Below are positions 6,163-16,000 of a stretch of DNA of 64,000 bases, one piece after another. The position numbers were made by a program, and so were the translations under genes. Positions within the stretch are counted from its first letter, which is position 1. Every line of letters begins with the position of its first letter. The DNA lies in NCBI RefSeq assembly GCF_024622045.1, contig NZ_JANKBP010000008.1; one strand, written 5' to 3'. The stretch is from Rodentibacter caecimuris. Lineage in GTDB: Bacteria; Pseudomonadota; Gammaproteobacteria; Enterobacterales; Pasteurellaceae. The notes beneath the pieces were generated by a model, which saw only the letters and a list, made by a program, of their open reading frames with translations, ran no database searches and was not told the DNA's origin.

Positions 6163-7998
6163 TTAAAATTTGTAACAAGGCTCGTCCTGTTTATGATGAA
6201 ACTCAATCCAATTTTTTAAAGTTTCTTCATAGTTAGTACCATCATTACTTGGAATATCATTGCATACGCTGATTAATTCTTTCAGTATAGATTCTACACT
6301 TGAACGCACTTTTTCCTTCTCTTGAACAGCTTTCCAACTTCTAAATGGCTTATCTTTAGATGGCAAGTCCATGTGATGATGAATTTCAAAATTAGGACAT
6401 GAACAACGATAAGTAACTGTTAATCCAGCTTTACGTGCCTCAGTTACGGCCTCTGAAATTGCTCTATTTATAGAGTATGCCGAATTAGCCCTATCACCAG
6501 ACGAAATTTTAGGAGAGTCTATATCGTGCAATACAGAAAAATTAATTTTAAAATGAGATAAGATTTTTACTAAAATAGTAATTGTCGCTTTTCCTCTAGC
6601 TCTAATAATAAGAGGACGTTGGCTAACAGGATAATCCGCTGGATTACTATTCATAACTTCATGAAAAGCAGCAAACTCAGTATCCCCTTCGACAATAACA
6701 ACTTTATCTCCAAAAAAAATTTCAGAAACATTAGAATCAAAAACCATTAATGCTTTCAGATTATCTAATTCATCATCACTAAAATTTATTGTTTCTGATT
6801 TATATATATTGGGTTCTAAATGCTTATCTAATCGATGTAAGCGAACAATGGTTGTATGATCTTTTATAGGATCAACAAAAGCAGGATGATGAGTACTCAA
6901 CATGACTTGCCAACCTGCTTCAGACGCTAAGTTATATAAATGTTCTTTAGCTGCACGAACTGCTGAGGGATGTAATGCCGTCTCAGGCTCATCAATCAAC
7001 AACATGTACCCAGGCAAAAAGAAATCGCTTGAACCATTTTGAGATTGAGATAATTGGCTCTTAAGATTTTGAATTTTTTCTTTATCTTTCGAAGTTTGTG
7101 ATTTTTTGCTTTCTAATTTTTGTAATTCCTTTTGTATATCAGAAACTCTACTTAACTCAGATCTTACCTGAAGAATAGACCAAAATAGTGCTCGCTGTGA
7201 GCCTGTTCCTTGCTGATCCCAGCGAGCAACGTTGCCTGTTTCAGAAATATCAATTCTTGAACCTGATAGCAAAGATTTTGCAGGATCAAAACCAATATCT
7301 CCAATCCCAATGTTAAGATGAATTCCTGATGCACTAAATACTTTGCAATAGGATGAATTAATCTGTTGCTGGATTTTTTCAATGTCGCTACGAAGTTCTG
7401 ATATTGGATCATTTGCCAAGCTCTTCAGTTCCTTAATTTTATTGCTTAATTCAGATTCTTCATTTTCTATAATTTCTTTATATTTATTAATTATTGGTTC
7501 AAGTACAAGATTTAATAATTTTTTATGCTCTTCTTCAGGATTATCTAAAGAACCTATTCTAAATGGTTTGGGCAAACGGCTATTAAACACAGTATCTAAT
7601 CCAGCAGCTTTACCGTCATCCGCATATTCTCTCTTCTCTGGATCCCAAGTGCGTCTAGTAGGTTTTCCTCCTTCTAAAGGCCATTCCCACTTAGAGCGGA
7701 CTAGCAATAATCCATCTTCTGTTGCCTCTTTCCATTTTTCATCAATGTTGCCTGCACTTTTAGGAATATGAACCCATAATTCGACCGTAGCAGGATTTCC
7801 ATTTGCATTACAATTAAAATCTTTTATATCTAACTTTTCTTGCTGAACTGCTAATTCATATGCTCTTAATACTGTTGTTTTACCAGCATTATTTGCTCCG
7901 ACTAAGCACACAATATCATCTAGTTCAACTGTCAAGCCCTCATTACCGATACAGCCAATATTTCTAACACGCATACGTACAAGATGTGAACGTTCCAT
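6163..7998 (-). CDS. OLD-family ATPase with Toprim nuclease domain
   Basis: A 611-residue overcoming-lysogenization-defect (OLD) type protein: an SMC/ABC-like ATPase followed by a Toprim nuclease. Seen: Walker A GANNAGKT (34-41), a charged helical insertion likely forming a coiled coil (about 170-210 and 280-320), ABC-type signature GTGSQRA (264-270), Walker B LLIDEPE (333-339), switch His STHHPAF (368-374), and Toprim acidic motifs VEGDTE (436-441) and HDIDSP (491-496). Relatives include P2 Old and GajA of the Gabija defence system; no UvrD-like GajB partner is adjacent, so this is a stand-alone OLD. Start has AAGGTAAAACT upstream. It lies 73 bp after cas3 and 80 bp before cas5, is much more AT-rich than cas3, and is probably a defence gene inserted into the cas operon. 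Confidence 0.88.
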   Translation of the reverse strand: MERSHLVRMRVRNIGCIGNEGLTVELDDIVCLVGANNAGKTTVLRAYELAVQQEKLDIKDFNCNANGNPATVELWVHIPKSAGNIDEKWKEATEDGLLLVRSKWEWPLEGGKPTRRTWDPEKREYADDGKAAGLDTVFNSRLPKPFRIGSLDNPEEEHKKLLNLVLEPIINKYKEIIENEESELSNKIKELKSLANDPISELRSDIEKIQQQINSSYCKVFSASGIHLNIGIGDIGFDPAKSLLSGSRIDISETGNVARWDQQGTGSQRALFWSILQVRSELSRVSDIQKELQKLESKKSQTSKDKEKIQNLKSQLSQSQNGSSDFFLPGYMLLIDEPETALHPSAVRAAKEHLYNLASEAGWQVMLSTHHPAFVDPIKDHTTIVRLHRLDKHLEPNIYKSETINFSDDELDNLKALMVFDSNVSEIFFGDKVVIVEGDTEFAAFHEVMNSNPADYPVSQRPLIIRARGKATITILVKILSHFKINFSVLHDIDSPKISSGDRANSAYSINRAISEAVTEARKAGLTVTYRCSCPNFEIHHHMDLPSKDKPFRSWKAVQEKEKVRSSVESILKELISVCNDIPSNDGTNYEETLKNWIEFHHKQDEPCYKF

Positions 7999-8071
7999 AG
8001 TTTTACCTTCTTAATAAATTTATAAGTTTTTTAAAAAATATTTTTAATAATGGATTGAAAACTTTCTTAAA

Positions 8072-10342
8072 CTAAAAAATCAAATTCTCCTCTCTTAAAA
8101 AATTAGTATCCACCCAACTCAAACCCGCCACTTCATCATACAAATCCAACCCGATCAGGCTGTAGAACTGTTTGCCGAAGGTGTGTTCGTTGATAGCTTC
8201 AATGCGTCCAGCTTTCAGCAAAGCATCTAGTGCGCTTTCGGGAATTTGCACGGTGTAGGGCTGGAGTTTGCGCAACAGTCCACCGATTTGGTCGGCGTGG
8301 CGCAGGCTGTCGAGCAGGTGTTCAGCCTCATCGTCGAACGGGATGATGAGTGGCTGCATATGGGTTTCGATCATGCGGAACTTTGCCGCGATGGTTTGGA
8401 AGGGGAAGTTGAAGCTGCTGCCTGCGTTGTGGTGCATGGCGAGGATTCGGCGCTGGTCCAGCTCGGCGCCTTTGTGTTGGTAAACCTCGCTAAAGTAACT
8501 GGTGATAGCCTCCACGGACAGTAAATCATCAGCATGCTGCCGCACTACGGATCGCATCACACCAGAAAGCAGACCAAGTTCTGCTGGGGCTTTCCATTGC
8601 GCCTCGGGCTGGAAGATCCAGACAAAGCTCTCTTCAGCCAGCCTTTTACCTTCGCGGTTGCAGCGTCCGGCAGCTTGGGCGACGGAATCTAGCCCTGCTT
8701 CGGCGCGCATCACCAGCGGAAAATCGACATCAACGCCCGCTTCAATCAAAGATGTAGCAATCACTCGGCAGGATTCGCCGTTTTTCAGACGATCTCGGAT
8801 GGTTTCCAGCATTTGGGTACGGTGTTTGGCACACATTAGGGTAGTGAGATGGAACACTCCATCAAGCAGCTTGGCATTGTCATACAATTCTCGGGCGTGG
8901 CGGCGATTATTGACGATGATGAGCATTTGTGAGTGCTGACCTAGTTTCTCCAACAAGTCGGCATCAGTTTGCAAACCAATATGTTGTACGGTAGTTCGAC
9001 GCAGTTGTGCGAAAAGTGCGGTCGGATTAGGGGCAATTTCGCGCACATTTTCAAAGCCGCGGTAAAAGCCGTGTTCTGTCTGCACGGCGGGTTGAGTGGC
9101 GGTGCACATCACTACGCTGCAACGATAGTTTTGAGCTAGCTCTTTGATTGCTTGCATCACAGGTAACAGCAGATTAAGCGGCAACATTTGCGCTTCGTCG
9201 AGAATAATCACGCTTCCGGTAATGTTGTGCAGTTTGCGACAGCGTGAGGAGCGGTCGGCAAACAACGATTCGAAAAACTGCACAGCGGTAGTCACAATCA
9301 CAGGCATATCCCAGTTTTCGGAGGCTTGGCGCAGTTTGTCTTTGCTGTGTTGATTTTTGAGCTTGGTGTTGTCAAAAGTGCTGTGGTGTTCTAACACGGA
9401 GGCTTCGCCCAAATCGCCGAAAGCCTTACGAAATTCGGCGGCGTTTTGCTCAATGATACTGGTAAAAGGGATAACATAAATCACGCGGCGCATGCCGTAC
9501 CGCTTGGCATGTTCCAAGGCAAACGCCATTGAGGTAAAGGTTTTACCGCCGCCGGTAGGCACGGTAAGGGTAAACAGCCCAGGCTGTTCACCGGCTTGTG
9601 CAACGGCATGGTCGAGAATGTTACTGCGCAGACGATTAAGCTCGGCGCGACGTTGTTCGCTTTCGGTCATAGCAGCCTGTTTGGCAGACACTCTGAAAGA
9701 CTCAATAAAGGCGTTGAAGCGCTGTTGCAGTGCGTGTAAATCGGGATAGCCACCACGCTGCATGGCTTTGTGTTCAACGGAGGCATAAAAGGCTTCGGTA
9801 TCGAGAAAATCGGCATCTACCAGGCAAGAATATAGCATGCGAGTAAAGAAAGCATAGGAAAACCATTTATGATGGGCGTCGGCTTTCAAGGGCGGGGCGG
9901 GCATTTTTTCAGGCAACATAATTTCCTGCTGCCAAACAGGATCAAGCTCGGGAATATCTTTGCCAAAAGCCAATGCAAGGCGTTGTGCCAGGGTGCGACG
10001 GTTATCCCCCTCTCCATTCCCGTTTGCCAAACCTGCATGATGACCTGCAATACAGAAAGCCATCATCTTACCTGCTCCTCCCCAGCGCTCGACCGCAATC
10101 TTCGCACCTGCGGTGGCATGGTCAACGGAAGGTCCCCCCCGCAGTCTTCTATCAAATGCTTCCGTATATTTACCCAAGTCGTGCAATTTAGCCGTATTCC
10201 TTGCTATTTCTTGTGAGCCAAAAAAACAAGCAAAATTAGCCGCCATTTCAGCGACTTGATACAAATGATTCTGTAAAATTTGCCACTGAGATTCTGAAAA
10301 ACTTTCGGTGGAATGAGCGTAATAAACTTTCTCTTTTTTCAT
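8072..10342 (-). CDS. cas3: CRISPR-associated helicase/nuclease Cas3 (type I-C)
   Basis: A 756-residue Cas3 of full length, the DNA-degrading effector of type I systems. N-terminal HD nuclease: His-Asp at 54-55 (KLHDLGKYTEAF) and GHHAG (100-104). Helicase: Walker A VPTGGGKTFTSM (261-272), DEAQ at 382-385, motif VI region AQAAGRCNREG. No frameshift or internal stop is visible. It is the first gene of the operon; type I-C order would be cas3-cas5-cas8c-cas7-cas4-cas1-cas2. Here the Cascade genes that recruit Cas3 are deleted. The gene is visibly richer in G+C than its surroundings and contains one uptake core (9014-9022). Starting ATG is preceded by a weak A-rich leader. Confidence 0.93.
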   Translation of the reverse strand: MKKEKVYYAHSTESFSESQWQILQNHLYQVAEMAANFACFFGSQEIARNTAKLHDLGKYTEAFDRRLRGGPSVDHATAGAKIAVERWGGAGKMMAFCIAGHHAGLANGNGEGDNRRTLAQRLALAFGKDIPELDPVWQQEIMLPEKMPAPPLKADAHHKWFSYAFFTRMLYSCLVDADFLDTEAFYASVEHKAMQRGGYPDLHALQQRFNAFIESFRVSAKQAAMTESEQRRAELNRLRSNILDHAVAQAGEQPGLFTLTVPTGGGKTFTSMAFALEHAKRYGMRRVIYVIPFTSIIEQNAAEFRKAFGDLGEASVLEHHSTFDNTKLKNQHSKDKLRQASENWDMPVIVTTAVQFFESLFADRSSRCRKLHNITGSVIILDEAQMLPLNLLLPVMQAIKELAQNYRCSVVMCTATQPAVQTEHGFYRGFENVREIAPNPTALFAQLRRTTVQHIGLQTDADLLEKLGQHSQMLIIVNNRRHARELYDNAKLLDGVFHLTTLMCAKHRTQMLETIRDRLKNGESCRVIATSLIEAGVDVDFPLVMRAEAGLDSVAQAAGRCNREGKRLAEESFVWIFQPEAQWKAPAELGLLSGVMRSVVRQHADDLLSVEAITSYFSEVYQHKGAELDQRRILAMHHNAGSSFNFPFQTIAAKFRMIETHMQPLIIPFDDEAEHLLDSLRHADQIGGLLRKLQPYTVQIPESALDALLKAGRIEAINEHTFGKQFYSLIGLDLYDEVAGLSWVDTNFLREENLIF

Positions 10343-10659
10343 AAAAAATAACCTTTACTAAACATCTAAATCTTACAAAAAGAAAAATTAAATGTGTATT
10401 GGCAAAAGTTATTTATGAGAGGTAGATCAATTTTTTTATTTACAATAGATTCATCACTCAGTTTTAACGGGATTATCTTTTCAAATATATCAATTTCAGT
10501 ACATTGTAAACCTGTATAACCAATGCATTAAAAACACCAAATCCCTTGTATTTCAACCACTATTTTTCATGACAAAAACTCCATATATTTGTATATTTAA
10601 AACATCACAACGACAGAAACAAGAAACAGATCCGACTTTACAAAAATAGGGGGACAGCT
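10343..10659. other. Non-coding AT-rich spacer upstream of cas3
   Basis: About 320 bases between the cas3 start and the riboswitch promoter. I see no convincing gene, no regularly spaced repeats and no CRISPR units. It should hold the cas3 promoter on the minus strand, but no box pair stands out. Confidence 0.5.
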
Positions 10660-10665
10660 TATAGT
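10637..10665 (+). promoter_or_regulatory. Sigma-70-like promoter for the TPP riboswitch transcript
   Basis: TTTACA (10637-10642) and TATAGT (10660-10665) are separated by 17 bases, each matching the consensus at five of six positions. Transcription would begin near 10672, directly at the base of the riboswitch P1 stem. Confidence 0.65.
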
Positions 10666-10671
10666 GGATTC

Positions 10672-10746
10672 GGTTAGTCGGGGTGCAAAATCGCTGAGAA
10701 ATACCCGTGAACCTGAAGCAGTTAGCACTGACGTAGGAAACTAATC
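10672..10746 (+). promoter_or_regulatory. TPP (THI-box) riboswitch
   Basis: A thiamine pyrophosphate aptamer. The diagnostic blocks are in order: GGGGTGC (10680-10686), GCTGAGA (10693-10699), ACCCGTGAACCTGA (10703-10716), a short CAGTTAGCACTG helix (10719-10730) and CGTAGGAAA (10732-10740). TTAGT (10674-10678) pairs with ACTAA (10740-10744) to form P1. It stands about 65 bases before a binding-protein gene. The expression platform has no clear terminator hairpin, so control at translation initiation is more likely; that is inference. Confidence 0.92.
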
Positions 10747-10811
10747 TTCTCTTCCTCAAGGGCTGACTTACTTTTTTCTTTAATTCATCAATTAATAATA
10801 AGTAGGGATGC

Positions 10812-11855
10812 ATGATGACCCACTATGCGCATTTAAAAAATACCTTAAAATTTACCGCACTTTGTACTCTTTTAGGTTTCAGTTTACCAAATCATGCCGA
10901 GGCACAAGGAAAACTCGTTGTTTATTGCAGCGTTCAAAACACTACCTGCGAGAAAGTTTCACAAGCATTTAGCAAAAAATATCATGTTGAAACACAATTC
11001 GTACGTCATAGCACCGGCACTGTGTTAGGCAAGCTCAAAGCAGAAAAAGATAATCCTCAAGCTGATGTTTGGTATGGCGGAACCTTTGAACCGCACCTTC
11101 AAGCACGAGATGCCGGTTTGCTTGCGACGTATCGTTCTCCCGAACAAAAAGATATTATGCCTCAGTTTAAAAAATTGGTAGAACAACGCGGTGATACCAC
11201 TTCGATTATTTATTTAATGGAACTTGGCATTGGGATAAATGAAAAATCCCTTACCGAAAAAAACATAACCAAACCACAATGTTATGCGGATTTATTAAAA
11301 CCGGAATTTAAGGATTTAGTGCAATATCCCGATCCTCGTGTATCCGGTACGGGATATAGTATTCTTTCGACCTTAATCGAAATTATGGGTGAAGATAAAG
11401 CGTTCGATTATTTAAAAGCCTTAAACAAAAATATCAACCAATATACCAAAAGTGGCATGGCAACCAGCAATCTTTCTACCGGTGCAACGGCAGTGAATAT
11501 TAGTTTTATGCACGCCTATGTACGTGAAAAAGATAAAGGCGCGCCTGTTGTCGGCATCTTGCCTTGCGAAGGAGTCGGTTACACCCTAGGGGCTGCAAGT
11601 ATTATCAAAAACGGACGAAATTTAGAAAATGCCAAACGTTTTATTGATTTTGTCCTGTCCGCCGAAGCACAAGAAATTCCGTGGCGTGAAGCTGATTCTT
11701 ATCAGTTACCGACCAATATCCACGCAAAATCGCACCCAAATCTCCCCAATCCGATGAAATTAAAATTAATTGATATTGATTTCATTCGGTTTGGCGCCGA
11801 CCAAGAAGCGAAACGTTTAATTGATCGCTGGATGAAAGAAGTAAAAGGGGAATAA
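10812..11855 (+). CDS. ABC transporter periplasmic substrate-binding protein (AfuA/FbpA-like)
   Basis: A 347-residue periplasmic binding protein with an N-terminal signal peptide ending near NHAEAQG, then KLVVYCSVQNTTCEKV and the DVWYGGTFEPH motif typical of the AfuA/FbpA-type family (described members bind ferric iron, 2-aminoethylphosphonate or, for AfuA of Actinobacillus pleuropneumoniae, sugar phosphates). Two Met codons stand together; 10812 is used, with TAGGG upstream. The gene has no permease or ATPase beside it, and is followed by its own terminator, so it is an orphan. The TPP riboswitch ahead of it suggests that it delivers thiamine, a precursor or a related phosphorylated compound. 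The ligand is not shown by the sequence. Confidence 0.85.
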   Translation: MMTHYAHLKNTLKFTALCTLLGFSLPNHAEAQGKLVVYCSVQNTTCEKVSQAFSKKYHVETQFVRHSTGTVLGKLKAEKDNPQADVWYGGTFEPHLQARDAGLLATYRSPEQKDIMPQFKKLVEQRGDTTSIIYLMELGIGINEKSLTEKNITKPQCYADLLKPEFKDLVQYPDPRVSGTGYSILSTLIEIMGEDKAFDYLKALNKNINQYTKSGMATSNLSTGATAVNISFMHAYVREKDKGAPVVGILPCEGVGYTLGAASIIKNGRNLENAKRFIDFVLSAEAQEIPWREADSYQLPTNIHAKSHPNLPNPMKLKLIDIDFIRFGADQEAKRLIDRWMKEVKGE

Positions 11856-11860
11856 ACTTC

Positions 11861-11898
11861 AAAAAAGACGAGGCGATTCAATCAGCCTCGTCTTTTTT
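11861..11898. terminator. Bidirectional terminator between binding protein and fdhD
   Basis: AAAAAAGACGAGGC and GCCTCGTCTTTTTT form a strong stem around TGATT-like loop bases; A and T runs on both sides serve the convergent genes. Confidence 0.92.
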
Positions 11899-11937
11899 AT
11901 GATAAGAATTAATGAAACACTTTATCGCGAAAAACAC

Positions 11938-12750
11938 CTAAAAAATTAACCGCTCTTTTCCTGTATAAACATTCCCCTTACCTTCTCTTGCAAACCCTAC
12001 CAATGTCAAATGATGAGTTTCAGCCATTTTTACCGCCAAATCCGTTGCCGCAGAAATTGCGACTAACATTTCTACTCGACATGAAATTGCTTTTTGCACC
12101 ATTTCATAGCTTGCTCTACTTGATGTCAAAATGAAACCCTGTTTATCGGTTTTAGCATACCAACCAAGCAGTTTATCCAATGCTACATGACGTCCAACAT
12201 CTTCTCGAATAGCAAGTATATTGCCTTGTAAATCAAAAAATGCACAGGCATGGGTTGCACCGGTTTGGTTACCTAATTGTTGATTTTCCTGCAACGTAGA
12301 AAGGCAATTATCGAGCAAACTAACATCAAACTGAAAAGTGCGGTCTAATTTAGGAAAGTTTTTATATACTTGGTTTAACTGTTCCGTGCCACAAATTCCA
12401 CACCCCGTACGTCCGGTAAGATTTCGTCGATGTTCTTTAAGTGCCATAAATTGACGACTGGAAAGCTCAATTTGCACTTCAATGCCATTACACACTTCTT
12501 GTACATCAATACCATAAATATCAGCAGGTTGATTAATAATGCCTTCCGTTAAAGAAAAACCTAAAGCAAAATCTTCTAAATCCTGCGGAGAACACATCAT
12601 CACAGCATGAGAAATACCGTTATAAACAAGTGAAACCGGGGTTTCAACAGCGAGCAAATCGTTTTTTGTTTGTAAAAGTGCGGTTGATTTTTCTGATGTT
12701 TTTGGCTTTTTTAAAAAAAAATTGATGGATTGTTCAATTAACCCATTCAT
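11938..12750 (-). CDS. fdhD: Formate dehydrogenase accessory sulfurtransferase FdhD
   Basis: A 270-residue FdhD, which passes sulfur from cysteine desulfurase IscS to the molybdenum cofactor of formate dehydrogenase. The family active-site motif appears as GRTGCGICG (about residues 112-120), both Cys being the sulfur carriers in the E. coli protein. Other conserved pieces are SLTEGII, REDVGRHVALDKL (GHNAVDK-like element) and SRASYEMVQKA. Divergent from fdxG with a 270-bp shared promoter region, so both are probably expressed together when formate respiration is needed. Nothing appears damaged. Confidence 0.96.
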   Translation of the reverse strand: MNGLIEQSINFFLKKPKTSEKSTALLQTKNDLLAVETPVSLVYNGISHAVMMCSPQDLEDFALGFSLTEGIINQPADIYGIDVQEVCNGIEVQIELSSRQFMALKEHRRNLTGRTGCGICGTEQLNQVYKNFPKLDRTFQFDVSLLDNCLSTLQENQQLGNQTGATHACAFFDLQGNILAIREDVGRHVALDKLLGWYAKTDKQGFILTSSRASYEMVQKAISCRVEMLVAISAATDLAVKMAETHHLTLVGFAREGKGNVYTGKERLIF

Positions 12751-12804
12751 TGATAACCTGCCTATTAATCATGTAACGAAAATGTTAAGTTTTTTTGCTA
12801 ATTT

Positions 12805-12820
12805 CGTGATCTTAGTCACG
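12805..12820. promoter_or_regulatory. CRP/FNR-like palindrome between fdhD and fdxG
   Basis: CGTGATCTTAGTCACG is a perfect-armed palindrome with the GTGA-N6-TCAC core of CRP-family sites. It lies in the divergent control region, 55 bp from fdhD and 200 bp from fdxG. FNR also belongs to this family, but the half-site here is closer to CRP (GTGA) than FNR (TTGAT). Confidence 0.5.
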
Positions 12821-13020
12821 TATTTTGTGGATATAATGCATTTTGATTATGGATTTATCACTAAAAAATAGGTATTCTACGACAAGCTTAAATTGATGTT
12901 TTTTTATACTCAATTTAGTCTGTTGATCGGCGTTATTCTAACGAAATCAACTAAATTTTCTAGATGAATTTCTTTACTATCTAATAATATCTCAACAACC
13001 TATTGTTGAAAGGAGTGATT

Positions 13021-16000
13021 ATGCAGGTCTCAAGAAGAAAATTCTTTAAGATCTGTGCAGGTGGTATGGCGGGAACCTCCGCTGCTATGTTAGGTTTTGC
13101 TCCGGCAAACGCATTAGCAGCGCCGCGTGAATATAAATTATTACGCGCCTATGAATCTCGTAACACCTGTACATATTGTGCCGTCAGTTGCGGTATGTTG
13201 CTTTATAGTACAGGCAAACCGAATACGGGCTTAAGCAGCTACACAAGTACAAATACCCGTTCAAAATTATTTCACCTTGAAGGTGATCCAGACCATCCGA
13301 TTAGTCGTGGCGCACTCTGTCCGAAAGGTGCCGGCGCACTAGATTATGTAAACAGTGAAAGCCGTTCTTTATATCCTCAATATCGTGCACCAGGTTCAGA
13401 CAGATGGGAACGCCTTTCTTGGCAGGAGGCAATTAAACGTATTGCCCGCTTAATGAAAGATGATCGCGATGCCAATTTTATAGAAACCGATGCAAGCGGG
13501 AAAACCGTTAACCGTTGGTCAACCACTGGGATTATGACAGCCTCCGCAATGAGCAATGAAGCCGCGTTACTAACGCAAAAATGGATTCGAATGCTCGGGA
13601 TGGTGCCGGTATGTAACCAAGCTAATACTTGACACGGACCAACGGTAGCAAGTCTTGCTCCATCATTTGGTCGCGGTGCCATGACAAACAACTGGGTTGA
13701 CATCAAAAATGCCGATTTAATCATTGTTCAAGGCGGTAACCCTGCCGAAGCCCACCCTGTTGGGTTCCGTTGGGCGATTGAAGCGAAGAAAAACGGTGCA
13801 AAAATCATCGTTATCGATCCACGCTTTAACCGTACAGCCTCTGTCGCTGATCTTCATGCGCCGATTCGTTCCGGTTCCGATATTGCGTTCTTAATGGGTG
13901 TGATTCGTTACTTATTGGAAAATGATAAGATTCAATACGAATATGTTCAACACTATACTAACGCTTCTTTCTTAGTCAACGAAGGCTTTAAATTTGAAGA
14001 CGGGCTATTCTCAGGTTACGATGCGGAAAAACGTAGCTACGATAAATCAACTTGGAATTATCAATTTGATGAGAATGGTCAGGTTAAACGTGATATGACA
14101 TTACAAAACCCACGTTGTGTGATTAATGTATTGAAAGAACACGTTTCTCGTTACACACCGGAAATGGTCGAACGCGTAACCGGCGTAAAACAAAAACTAT
14201 TCTTACAAATCTGTGAAGAAATCGGTGAAACCTCAAAACCAAATAAAACCATGACGCATTTATATGCACTCGGTTTTACAGAACATACTATCGGTACACA
14301 AAATATCCGTTCGATGGCAATGATCCAATTACTATTAGGTAATATGGGGATGCCGGGTGGTGGTATTAACGCATTACGCGGACACTCAAACGTACAAGGT
14401 ACGACAGACATGGGATTGTTACCGACTTCCCTACCCGGTTATATGCGTTTACCAAACGATAAAGACTCATCTTATGAGCAATATATCAATGCGATCACGC
14501 CAAAAGACATCGTTCCGGGTCAAATCAACTATTATCGTAATACTTCAAAATTCTTTGTAAGTATGATGAAAACTTTCTATGGTGAAAATGCGACCAAAGA
14601 AAACGGTTGGGGCTTTGATTTCTTACCGAAAACAGATCGCTTATACGACCCTATCACTCATGTGAAATTAATGAATGATGGCGAGTTGCACGGTTGGATC
14701 TTGCAAGGTTTTAACGTATTGAATTCATTACCGAATAAGAATAAAACCCTTGCAGGTATGAGCAAATTAAAATACTTAATCGTGCTTGATCCGCTTCAAA
14801 CCGAAAGTTCTGAATTCTGGAAAAACTTTGGTGAATCAAACAATGTGAATCCTGCGGATATTCAGACCGAAGTATTCCGTCTACCAACCACTTGTTTTGC
14901 GGAAGAAGACGGTTCAATCGCCAACTCCGGCCGTTGGGCGCAATGGCACTGGAAAGGCTGTGATCAACCGGGTGAAGCATTACCGGATGTGGATATTCTT
15001 TCAATGATTCGTGAAGAAATGCACGCACTCTACAAAGAAGAAGGCGGTCGCGGTATTGAATCTTTTGAAGCAATGACCTGGAATTACGCGCAACCACACT
15101 CGCCAAGTGCGGAAGAATTAGCAAAAGAATTAAATGGTTATGCCCTTGAAGATCTTTATGATCCAAACGGCAACCTAATGTACAAAAAAGGGCAATTACT
15201 CAATGGATTCGCTCACTTACGTGATGACGGTACTACTACATCGGGTAACTGGCTATACGTAGGTCAATGGACGGAAAAAGGTAACCAAACCGCGAATCGA
15301 GATAATTCGGATCCATCCGGCTTAGGTTGTACGGTAGGTTGGGGATTTGCTTGGCCGGCAAACCGTCGTGTGCTTTATAGCCGTGCTTCCTTGGATATTA
15401 ACGGTAAACCATGGGATAAACATCGTCAGCTAATCAAATGGAACGGTAAAAACTGGAACTGGTTTGACGTTGCCGACTATGGTACTCAACCACCGGGTTC
15501 TGAGGCAGGTCCGTTTATTATGTCTGCCGAAGGTGTGGGTCGCTTATTTGCCGTAGATAAAATCAATAACGGCCCAATGCCTGAGCATTATGAGCCGGTT
15601 GAAAGCCCGATTGATACCAACCCGCTCCATCCAAATGTGGTGACCGATCCAACCGTGCGTATTTACAAGGAAGACCGTGAATTTATCGGATCAAACAAAG
15701 AGTTCCCATTTGTGGCGACCACTTATCGTTTAACCGAACACTTCCACAGCTGGACTGCACAATCTGCGCTTAACATTATTGCCCAGCCACAACAATTTGT
15801 GGAAATCGGGGAAAAATTAGCCGCAGAAAAAGGTATTCAAAAAGGCGATATGGTGAAAATCACATCAAAACGTGGTTATATCAAAGCGGTTGCCGTTGTT
15901 ACCAAACGTTTGAAAGAACTGGAAATTGACGGCAAAACGGTTCACCATGTAGGTATTCCGATTCACTGGAATATGAAAGCCTTAAATGGTAAAGGTAATC

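Noticed and set aside
6163..7998. Gabija system (GajA-GajB)
   Set aside because: No UvrD-like helicase gene is adjacent; upstream is cas3 and downstream the cas5 remnant.
8246..10216. Long plus-strand reading frames across cas3
   Set aside because: They are antisense to an intact cas3, lack family similarity and result from its high G+C codon use.
10553..10813. An 86-codon minus-strand frame upstream of the binding-protein gene
   Set aside because: It lies antisense to the TPP riboswitch and has no ribosome site or recognisable sequence.
14711..15166. A 151-codon minus-strand frame in fdxG
   Set aside because: Antisense shadow of a conserved enzyme.
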